A stretch of 26,602 nt of DNA, from NCBI GenBank assembly GCA_024680835.1, contig JAILBP010000171.1, positions 1 through 26,602 of the forward strand. Reading direction: 5' to 3'. Of the stretch, positions 14,906-21,274 are shown piece by piece. The position numbers were made by a program, and so were the translations under genes. The notes under the pieces were generated by a model, which was not told where the DNA came from, did not search any database, and was given only the letters and a program-made list of their open reading frames with translations. Position 1 is the stretch's first letter. Every line of letters starts with the position of its first letter. The DNA comes from RGIG6904 sp024680835. Lineage in GTDB: Bacteria > Bacillota > Clostridia > Lachnospirales > Lachnospiraceae.

Positions 14906-16285
14906 TCAGAAGGGGAATCCTCCCATACCGCCCATTCCTGCGAAGGGACCTCCAAGCCTTCCTCTGCGCTTGCCGCCCTTCATCATGCCGGGCATTTTCT
15001 TCATCATCTTGCGCATCTCGCCAAACTGCTTGATAAAACGGTTCACCTCGGCGATATCGACCCCCGCTCCCCTGGCTATACGGTTCTTTCTGGAGGGATT
15101 CAAAAGCTCCGGCTTTTCTCTCTCCTCGGGAGTCATGGAATATACTATAGCCTCCAGCCTTGAAAACATCTTGTCATCGATTGCGTTATTGATATCGTCC
15201 AGCTGACCTTTTGAAAATCCGGGCAGCATTGAGAGGATCGACGTAAATCCGCCCATCTTCTTCATCTGGCTCATGCTGTCAAGGTAGTCATTGAAGTTAA
15301 ATTCCGCCTTTCTCAGGCGTTTCTCCATGTCGGCGGCCTTTTCCTCGTCTATGGTGCTCTGAGCCTTCTCTATAAGACTCATCACATCTCCCATACCCAG
15401 TATTCTGGAAGCCATGCGATCCGGATAGAACTGCTCAAGATCCTCAAGCTTTTCACCCATACCTGCAAAGAGAATGGGTTTTCCCGTTACAGATCTGATG
15501 GATATTGCCGCACCGCCTCTGGTATCGCCATCCAGCTTGGTCAGTATGACTCCGTCTATCCCTATCTTCTCATCGAAGGTCGTTGCGACATTCACCGCGT
15601 CCTGACCTGTCATGGAATCAACCACCAATATTGTCTGGAAAACATCGGTACGGTGCTTGATGACCTTCAGCTCATCCATCATCTCCTCATCCACATGGAG
15701 ACGACCGGCCGTATCGAATATCACTATGTTATAGCCGTTTTTATTGGCATGGGCAAGTGCCGATGTCGCAATGGTGATGGGGGACTTTGAATCGCCCATC
15801 TCGAAGACATCCACACCCATCTTCTCTCCGTTTATACGAAGCTGCTCTATAGCTGCGGGTCTGTATACATCGCAGGCTACCAGCAGAACTTTCTTTCCCT
15901 TTTTCTTGAACTTTCCGGCGAGCTTGGCTGTGGTGGTAGTCTTACCTGCACCCTGAAGTCCCACCATCATGATGGTGGTCACAGCCTGTCCGGGTCTTAA
16001 CTCTATCTCGGTGGTCTCGCTGCCCATAAGGCTTGTAAGCTCTTCATTGACTATCTTGATGACCATCTGTCCCGGATTCAATCCGTTCATGACATCTGCA
16101 CCAATGGCACGCTCTGTAGCTGCGGCCACGAACTGTTTTACAACCTTGAAGTTAACATCCGCCTCCAGCAGAGCAAGCTTAACCTCTTTCATGGCAACCT
16201 TGATGTCATCCTCGGTCAGACGTCCCTTGCCTTTAAGGTTTTTGAAAACATTTTGAAGTTTGTCCGATAAGTTATCAAATGCCAT
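14906..16285 (-). CDS. ffh: Signal recognition particle protein Ffh (SRP54)
   Basis: This GTPase binds signal sequences and 4.5S-type RNA and delivers ribosomes to FtsY. The 459-residue protein has an N domain (about 1-88), Walker A GLQGAGKTT (109-117), the DVYRPAA and DTAGR motifs, TKLDG, and a methionine-rich M domain (about 320-459) with the RNA-binding segment NPSRKNRIARGAGVD. The C-terminus is a Gly/Met-rich tail. It lies 9 nt after ylxM, its usual partner. Confidence 0.97.
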   Translation of the reverse strand: MAFDNLSDKLQNVFKNLKGKGRLTEDDIKVAMKEVKLALLEADVNFKVVKQFVAAATERAIGADVMNGLNPGQMVIKIVNEELTSLMGSETTEIELRPGQAVTTIMMVGLQGAGKTTTTAKLAGKFKKKGKKVLLVACDVYRPAAIEQLRINGEKMGVDVFEMGDSKSPITIATSALAHANKNGYNIVIFDTAGRLHVDEEMMDELKVIKHRTDVFQTILVVDSMTGQDAVNVATTFDEKIGIDGVILTKLDGDTRGGAAISIRSVTGKPILFAGMGEKLEDLEQFYPDRMASRILGMGDVMSLIEKAQSTIDEEKAADMEKRLRKAEFNFNDYLDSMSQMKKMGGFTSILSMLPGFSKGQLDDINNAIDDKMFSRLEAIVYSMTPEEREKPELLNPSRKNRIARGAGVDIAEVNRFIKQFGEMRKMMKKMPGMMKGGKRRGRLGGPFAGMGGMGGFPF

Positions 16286-16294
16286 AATGCCTCG

Positions 16295-16654
16295 CTACAT
16301 TAAATCTATTATCTCGGCAGCCAGAGTCTTTATCCTGCTGTCTTCTCCGGAAAATTCCACTATCTTCTCCGCCTTCTGTCTGATGGCGAGAAACTTTTCC
16401 AAAAGCTTTAACCTGTCCTCGTACTCTGAGAGCTTTGTCTCACATTTTTTGATCATGTCGGACACGGCCTGCTTGGTAATACCTGCGGACTCGGCAATCT
16501 CGGTGAGTGTAAGATCATCGTAAAGCCTCGACTCCATGATCTCACGCTGTCTTTCATTTAAGAGCTCGCCGTAGAAATCATACAACAGAGCGGTATGCAC
16601 ATTTTCAGAAAGATTGTCCGTCATATTCTCACATTTTCCGGTCATTTCGCGCAT
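16295..16654 (-). CDS. ylxM: YlxM-family helix-turn-helix protein (SRP-associated)
   Basis: Members of this family (UPF0122) are encoded with ffh, and work in streptococci links them to SRP function. The 119-residue product has a sigma-factor-4-like helix-turn-helix (LTLTEIAESAGITKQAVSDM, about 48-67) followed by charged helices. An open frame reaches 16714, but that would start inside the promoter (-10 at 16686-16691). The AGAGG site before ATG 16654 supports the start used here, giving a 25-nt leader. The C-terminal 25 residues are less conserved in character. Confidence 0.88.
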   Translation of the reverse strand: MREMTGKCENMTDNLSENVHTALLYDFYGELLNERQREIMESRLYDDLTLTEIAESAGITKQAVSDMIKKCETKLSEYEDRLKLLEKFLAIRQKAEKIVEFSGEDSRIKTLAAEIIDLM

Positions 16655-16685
16655 TTCGCCTCTTTTCTCAAAACGACCGTACTGC

Positions 16686-16714
16686 ATATTACTATAAAAA
16701 GAACGTGCTGTCAA
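16686..16714 (-). promoter_or_regulatory. Promoter of ylxM-ffh
   Basis: TTGACA (16709-16714), a 17-base spacer and TAATAT (16686-16691) on the minus strand. The -35 is part of a perfect inverted repeat CTGTCAA/TTGACAG (16708-16714 and 16724-16730, 9-base spacer), which could be a repressor site. Confidence 0.8.
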
Positions 16715-16741
16715 GTAAAATATTTGACAGTGTATATGTTA

Positions 16742-16792
16742 TGGTCTATTCACAGCCTATTTATGATGTACTCCGGCACGATCACATACATA
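16742..16792 (-). promoter_or_regulatory. Conserved two-block upstream element, ylxM copy
   Basis: The proximal block is CTGTGAATAGACC on the coding strand (a degenerate GAATAGTAAC), 27 nt above the -35. The distal block TATGTATGTGATCGTGCCGG matches the rpmF copy at 18 of 20 bases. The element lies between the secG terminator and the ylxM promoter. Confidence 0.6.
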
Positions 16793-16824
16793 AAAAAACG
16801 ACACCCTGCATATGCAGGATGTCG
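16792..16824 (-). terminator. Terminator after secG
   Basis: A 12-position stem (CGACA-CCTGCA/TGCAGG-TGTCG, one mismatch, 16799-16824) is followed on the minus strand by seven T. It starts about 40 nt after the secG stop. Confidence 0.88.
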
Positions 16825-16864
16825 AAATGATCAAAATATGTATTGTATTAAGCTATGCCTCGTC

Positions 16865-17104
16865 TTAGAAGCTACCGATGTTGAGCACACAGGCAATGAC
16901 GATGAACAGTATTACCAATACTCTGGTAATCTTCACCAGCATACCTTCCATTGAACGTCCCTTGTTCTTGCCCCAGTAGGTCTCTGCTGCGCCTGCAATG
17001 GCTCCCAATCCTGCAGATTTACCCTCCTGCATGAGGATCAATATCGTAAGTGCGATACATATGATGATGAATGCAATGTTTAATATCAATTTCAATGCTG
17101 CCAT
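16865..17104 (-). CDS. secG: Preprotein translocase subunit SecG
   Basis: This accessory subunit of the SecYEG channel aids protein export. The 79-residue protein has two membrane segments (about 4-26 and 57-76) joined by the conserved cytoplasmic loop QEGKSAGLGAIAGAAETYWG. The start at ATG 17104 is supported by AGGAGAG; the open frame to 17182 lies in the leader. It is monocistronic here, with its own promoter and terminator, whereas in many Firmicutes rnr and smpB follow it. Confidence 0.95.
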   Translation of the reverse strand: MAALKLILNIAFIIICIALTILILMQEGKSAGLGAIAGAAETYWGKNKGRSMEGMLVKITRVLVILFIVIACVLNIGSF

Positions 17105-17190
17105 GACTTCTCTCCTGTTTCCGATAGATTTATAACCTTTAGTGCCTATATTATGCGCCTGCAACAGAGATTTCCGTCGCAAGCTTTGAG

Positions 17191-17219
17191 ATTATATCAT
17201 GGAAAGGAAAATATTTCAA
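17191..17219 (-). promoter_or_regulatory. Promoter of secG
   Basis: TTGAAA (17214-17219), a 17-base spacer and a perfect TATAAT (17191-17196), with an A/T-rich stretch above the -35. The predicted leader is about 80 nt. Confidence 0.88.
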
Positions 17220-17248
17220 GTCTTTTTATTTTATTTTTTGAACAGAGT

Positions 17249-17258
17249 GTTACTATTC
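17249..17258 (-). promoter_or_regulatory. Conserved upstream box, secG copy
   Basis: An exact GAATAGTAAC on the coding strand, with its proximal end 29 nt above the -35. The distal block seen at rpmF and ylxM is not evident; that position falls in the 3' end of the upstream gene. Confidence 0.65.
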
Positions 17259-17276
17259 ATCAAAAAATAAGTCTCC

Positions 17277-17837
17277 CTACTCCAACTCCGGATCATATAC
17301 TGCGCGCTCGCCGCCGATATACTTGGGGCGGTATCTTCCGGCGAGTACTATGGCTTCACCGATCTTCTTGTGATCAAGTCTTATGGGAACGACTACCGGT
17401 TTGATGTGCATTCCTATCATAACGCCGCCGATGTCGAGACCTGCTACCGCCATTGCTCTTATGTCTTCCACCACCACCGGATTTTTAAGAGTGGCAAAAT
17501 GCTTTACGGCGAATGCTCCGCCGGCGTGTGGCATGGGGATCACATTTACTCTGTTAAATCCAAAACGGTCAGCCACCTCTTTTTCCAATACGATCGCACG
17601 GTTAAGATGCTCACAACACTGCACAGCCATATATGCGCCGGCCGCCTTTATCCTGTCACTCAAAACATCATACAACGTTTCCACCACCTCATCGGTTTCG
17701 CCGTCTTTTGATGTACCCATGCGGTTTCCGATAATCTCACTGGAGGAACAGCCCACCACAAAAATATCTCCTTCACCGATCCTCGATTTACTGAAGATCT
17801 CCTCCATCACTGTCTCTGCTTCTTCTCTGATGCTCAT
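17277..17837 (-). CDS. ywlG: YwlG/UPF0340 family protein (TIGR01440-type)
   Basis: The 186-residue protein matches the conserved but uncharacterised YwlG family by its segments FVVGCSSSEIIG (26-37), CCEHLNRAIVLE, PMPHAGGAFAV and VGIGMHIKPVVVP-like HIKPVVVPIR. No biochemical role is established for the family that I can state. AGAGGG precedes the start. A strong terminator lies only about 20 nt upstream, leaving no room for a promoter between, so expression probably depends on readthrough from the lipoprotein gene. The C-terminus (RYRPKYIGGERAVYDPELE) matches the usual family end. Confidence 0.9.
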   Translation of the reverse strand: MSIREEAETVMEEIFSKSRIGEGDIFVVGCSSSEIIGNRMGTSKDGETDEVVETLYDVLSDRIKAAGAYMAVQCCEHLNRAIVLEKEVADRFGFNRVNVIPMPHAGGAFAVKHFATLKNPVVVEDIRAMAVAGLDIGGVMIGMHIKPVVVPIRLDHKKIGEAIVLAGRYRPKYIGGERAVYDPELE

Positions 17838-17850
17838 TTTTCCCTCTTTC

Positions 17851-17880
17851 TAAAAAACGCACGGACCTTATGCCCGTGCG
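17851..17880 (-). terminator. Terminator after the lipoprotein gene, abutting ywlG
   Basis: A perfect 7-bp stem CGCACGG/CCGTGCG (17858-17880, 9-base loop) is followed by six T on the minus strand. The ywlG ribosome binding site follows within about 10 nt. Confidence 0.87.
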
Positions 17881-17905
17881 CCATACATATCATACCAACC
17901 AATTT

Positions 17906-18676
17906 TTACTTGATCGTGAACTTTATGGTAGAAGTATTACCTGCGTAATCTTCCAGTACAAGCTTGTGTGTACCCTTCTTATTAACGGTTACACCGTTTG
18001 TTACCTTCTTGCCGTCAAGCTTGGATGTCTTAATACCTGTAGCGTTGTCCGCAAACTGAAGCATAAGACCCTTCTTATACTTTTTGTTGTTTTTGATCTT
18101 CTTCTGATCGTTTGCGTTTAATGCAAAGGGACCCTTTTTGTCGTTGTCCAGAGTCTTCTCTGAGAATGCGTAAAGCTTTGTGAATTTCTTGTAGTCTTCC
18201 TTGGTCAGTAAAACAGTCTTCTTGTCATCGCTGAGGTTAACGTTTGCTACTGTCAATTCCTCCGGGAATGTGATGGAAACGTCCATAAAGTCGAACATGT
18301 CATACATTGATGCTGCCATCTCCAGATCCTCATCGCTGGCAACGGATGTATCCATGAAGAATCCGCCGGGTGTGAGGCCGTAATCCGTTTCCTCCAGAGT
18401 TTCTGCTGCAGATGATGCATTCTCATCATCCTCAAATCCGTAGTATTTCACTCCGTTTTTCTCGATGACTTCAACTGCCTTATCAGCTGTCAGACCTGTG
18501 TCTGCTCCACCGCTGTACTCCTCGCTGTTGAGAGTTGCAAGCTCCTCCTCTGTGTAATACATTCTGGAAGTTGTGGTATAGGTACCGTCTTCATTTACCG
18601 TGATATTACCTGCCATACCGCAACCGCTCAGGAGCATGGCTCCGATAGCCAACAGGCAAACCAATCTTTTCTTCAT
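17906..18676 (-). CDS. Predicted lipoprotein with C-terminal Ig-like domain
   Basis: The 256-residue protein has a lipoprotein signal: MKKRL, a hydrophobic core and lipobox LLSGC (Cys at about residue 20). The next region (GNITVNEDGTYTTTSRMYY) and a body rich in D/E resemble the LppM/DUF3153 type, but this is tentative. The last 45 residues (TSKLDGKKVTNGVTVNKKG then LVLEDYAGNTSTIKFTIK) look like a beta-sandwich repeat of surface proteins. The start at ATG 18676 has AGGAGG; the open frame to 18712 has none. It follows the carboxypeptidase gene by 77 nt and ends at a terminator. Role unknown; likely on the outer membrane face. Confidence 0.8.
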   Translation of the reverse strand: MKKRLVCLLAIGAMLLSGCGMAGNITVNEDGTYTTTSRMYYTEEELATLNSEEYSGGADTGLTADKAVEVIEKNGVKYYGFEDDENASSAAETLEETDYGLTPGGFFMDTSVASDEDLEMAASMYDMFDFMDVSITFPEELTVANVNLSDDKKTVLLTKEDYKKFTKLYAFSEKTLDNDKKGPFALNANDQKKIKNNKKYKKGLMLQFADNATGIKTSKLDGKKVTNGVTVNKKGTHKLVLEDYAGNTSTIKFTIK

Positions 18677-18753
18677 CTTTTGTTCCTCCTTTGAGTTTGA
18701 ATGTGAAAACATAATTTATGCCAAACCGCATATTGCGGGATTGCATCACAATA

Positions 18754-19755
18754 TCAGTTATACGCTGCCATCATCTGCTTCATGACCTCATACAGATCGC
18801 TGCGCCCGGATGCCTTCATCACCACAGCTATAACCTTGTCACCGATAGCATTTTTACCCATGACTAAGAGACAGTAACCCGCAGCGCTTGTGGTGCCGGT
18901 CTTTCCGCCTATTATCGCGTAGCCTTCCGGCGCCTTTACCTCACCGTTAATGAATTTATTGGTATTGGACCAGTCCACGATGACAGGATCGCCATATGCA
19001 TCCGTGTATTCCGCAGTATGCACAGGAGTACCTATTATCCTGATAAAATCCTCGTACTGACTGGCGGCGTTAAATATAAGATAAAGATCATAAGCCGTCG
19101 TGTAATGATCCTCATCATGAAGACCGTTGGGATTCACAAAATGAGAGCCCGTGCAGGCAAGAGCCGCCGCCTCCTGATTCATAAGGTCGGCAAAATCCTC
19201 CACGGTTCCTGAAACATACTCAGCCAGAGCCACCGCTGCATCATTGCCGCTCCTGAGCATCAATCCGTACAGAAGCTCCTCTACTGTGATGACATCTCCC
19301 TCTTTCAAGCCGCAGACACTGCTGTCCGACGCCTGATTTACAGCCCTCGCCGAGACCTCAACCTCATCCGTCAGCTTACCGTATTTAAGGGTAAGATAAA
19401 TGGTCATCAGCTTTGTGGTGCTGGCGGGATAGATCCTGTCGTAGATGTTCTTGGAGTATAATATCTCCCCGGTAGTGAGATCAAACAATCCCATGGCTCT
19501 TGCAAGACGGTCGGAAACATCCGGATTCTCGGTAAAGACATCCTCACCTACGCAAAGATCCTCACCGTAAAAATGTCTTGCAGTGTCAGAAGCTCTTTCC
19601 TCCGTCACCAGAGACACCGTATCAGTGATATCATAGGCGCCTGAAAAAGTAACATCCTCAGATCCGCAGCCCGTCAACATAAGAGCGGAGAGTGCAAGGC
19701 ACAATCCCCTCTTCCATCTGAAACCTTTCATGATCCGTAACATCCTCATCGTCAT
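18754..19755 (-). CDS. D-alanyl-D-alanine carboxypeptidase, lipoprotein type
   Basis: This S11 peptidase (DacA/PBP5-like) trims the terminal D-Ala of peptidoglycan stem peptides, limiting cross-links. The 333-residue protein has the three active-site motifs in order: STTK (112-115, nucleophile Ser112), SGN (169-171) and KTG (285-287). The signal ends in lipobox LTGC (Cys30), so it is lipid-anchored, and the usual C-terminal PBP5 domain and amphipathic helix are missing. Its ATG overlaps the mgsA TGA (ATGA), which implies coupled translation and supports the start. Its place after rodA links it to side-wall growth. Confidence 0.92.
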   Translation of the reverse strand: MTMRMLRIMKGFRWKRGLCLALSALMLTGCGSEDVTFSGAYDITDTVSLVTEERASDTARHFYGEDLCVGEDVFTENPDVSDRLARAMGLFDLTTGEILYSKNIYDRIYPASTTKLMTIYLTLKYGKLTDEVEVSARAVNQASDSSVCGLKEGDVITVEELLYGLMLRSGNDAAVALAEYVSGTVEDFADLMNQEAAALACTGSHFVNPNGLHDEDHYTTAYDLYLIFNAASQYEDFIRIIGTPVHTAEYTDAYGDPVIVDWSNTNKFINGEVKAPEGYAIIGGKTGTTSAAGYCLLVMGKNAIGDKVIAVVMKASGRSDLYEVMKQMMAAYN

Positions 19756-20147
19756 TTGTACATCTCACGCCAGTCAAGGTCACCGCGGTCAAGCGCCAGA
19801 ACCAGAGTCTCTGCCGTGGCAAGATTAGTAGCTAACGGAATGTTATGCACATCACAAAGCCTCGGAATCTTGCTGCCGTAATCGCCATGCATGCCCTTGA
19901 TATTCGGATCCCTCAAAAAGATCATGAGATCCAGCTCGTTATTCTCTATCTGGGAACCGAGCTGCTCATCCCCGCCGAGAGACCCTGCGAGATGTTTGTG
20001 AATCGTAAGATTCGCCACATTCTCTATAAGCCTGCCTGTGGTACCTGTAGCATAAAGATCGTGTTTACACAGTATGCCCTTGTAAGCTATGCAGAAATTC
20101 TGCATAAGCTTCTTCTTTGAGTCATGGGCCATCAAGCCAATGTTCAT
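19752..20147 (-). CDS. mgsA: Methylglyoxal synthase, divergent active-site segment
   Basis: It converts dihydroxyacetone phosphate to methylglyoxal and phosphate, a glycolytic bypass. The 131-residue protein keeps the phosphate-binding TGTTG (34-38), the catalytic-base motif GGDEQ (Asp60, E. coli Asp71) and RDP (Asp80, E. coli Asp91). The usual PHxPD segment is replaced by MHGDYGSK (86-93): His87 is kept, but the position of E. coli Asp101 is Tyr90 unless the alignment shifts to Asp89. The ending DVHNIPLATN is normal. It starts 4 nt after rodA and overlaps the next gene, so it belongs to the elongasome operon. Activity is likely but less certain than the family. Confidence 0.88.
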   Translation of the reverse strand: MNIGLMAHDSKKKLMQNFCIAYKGILCKHDLYATGTTGRLIENVANLTIHKHLAGSLGGDEQLGSQIENNELDLMIFLRDPNIKGMHGDYGSKIPRLCDVHNIPLATNLATAETLVLALDRGDLDWREMYK

Positions 20148-20151
20148 TTTA

Positions 20152-21255
20152 CTACCCCCGTCCGGGCTTTTTCCTCTGAAGCCCTACATTTAATACTATC
20201 CCCATACCTGTATATAACGTAACCAATGATGTCAGACCGTAACTGACAAACGGAAGCGGTAACCCCGTATTCGGCAACAGCCCTGTGACCACGCTCACAT
20301 TGATGAGGGTCTGGAAGGCTATCAACGCACTCATACCGCAGCCTATCAGTCTGCCTGAAAGATCGTTTGCCCGTATTGCTATCAGCGTGCATTCAAGCGC
20401 TATCAAAAGCAGCAACAGGACGATCACCGCCGCACCCACAAAACCGAGTTCCTCTCCTGCCACGGCCATGATAAAATCAGTACGTGGTTCGGAGATAAAT
20501 CCTCCGTTTTTGACAGAATCCGCACCCTCATTGTAAAGACCCTTTCCCCACAAGCGTCCTGACGCGAAGGCCATAATGGAATTCTGCTGCTGCAGCGCAT
20601 CATCGGGATACTCCTCAGGGTAAAGCCACGCCTGAATACGGCGCAGCTGATATCCCTGTAAAAGCTTTCCCTGTAATATAACATATATACCCACCGCAAA
20701 GGAAGGTATGCTGATACCTAAAACAATCAGTACTATTTTATAACTTAATCCGGCAATAAACAAGAGTGTAATGAAAATTAATGCAGTTGTTATGGTGGTG
20801 GAGAGGTCCTCCTTCAACACCAAAACCAGCGGCAAAGCTGCCAAAACCATTGATATCAATAGGATTTTCGTTGTATTCAGCTTCTCTTTATGCTTGTAAA
20901 AAAATCCTGCAAAAAATAATATCAATACTATCTTTGAGAGCTCCGAGGGCTGAAACTGTATACCGAAGAGCACTATCCAGCGCTTCGCATAATTTCTCTC
21001 CACTCCCCACAAAAGCACTGAGATCAGCAGCATTATATCTGCTACATAGTAAATCCACCTGAATTTCAATATAAAGTTGTAATCTATCAGTGAGACTACG
21101 ATCATGCTCACGATGCCAAGCCCCATGCCGAAAATCTGCTTGTTTTGAACCGAAGCATCCGCTGAGCCTATCACCGCAATACCTATGACCGTTATGGCAA
21201 GTATCAGTATCACCAGCCTGAAATCATAGTCTTTTATGGAATACTTTTTTTTCAC
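20152..21255 (-). CDS. rodA: Rod-shape SEDS glycosyltransferase RodA
   Basis: This membrane polymerase makes glycan strands with PBP2 during elongation. The 367-residue protein has about ten membrane segments and SEDS motifs such as WIVLFGIQFQPSELSKI and GAVIVLLLLL-type loops; RTDFIMAVAGEELGFVGA and a final PFVSYGLTSLV are diagnostic. I use GTG 21255, with GAGGT nine bases upstream and 19 nt after the PBP2 stop. A longer frame from GTG 21303 would overlap PBP2 and has no ribosome binding site. The minCDE genes often found between PBP2 and rodA in Clostridia are absent. Confidence 0.93.
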   Translation of the reverse strand: MKKKYSIKDYDFRLVILILAITVIGIAVIGSADASVQNKQIFGMGLGIVSMIVVSLIDYNFILKFRWIYYVADIMLLISVLLWGVERNYAKRWIVLFGIQFQPSELSKIVLILFFAGFFYKHKEKLNTTKILLISMVLAALPLVLVLKEDLSTTITTALIFITLLFIAGLSYKIVLIVLGISIPSFAVGIYVILQGKLLQGYQLRRIQAWLYPEEYPDDALQQQNSIMAFASGRLWGKGLYNEGADSVKNGGFISEPRTDFIMAVAGEELGFVGAAVIVLLLLLIALECTLIAIRANDLSGRLIGCGMSALIAFQTLINVSVVTGLLPNTGLPLPFVSYGLTSLVTLYTGMGIVLNVGLQRKKPGRG

Positions 21256-21274
21256 TTTCCGACCTCGTAAAACA

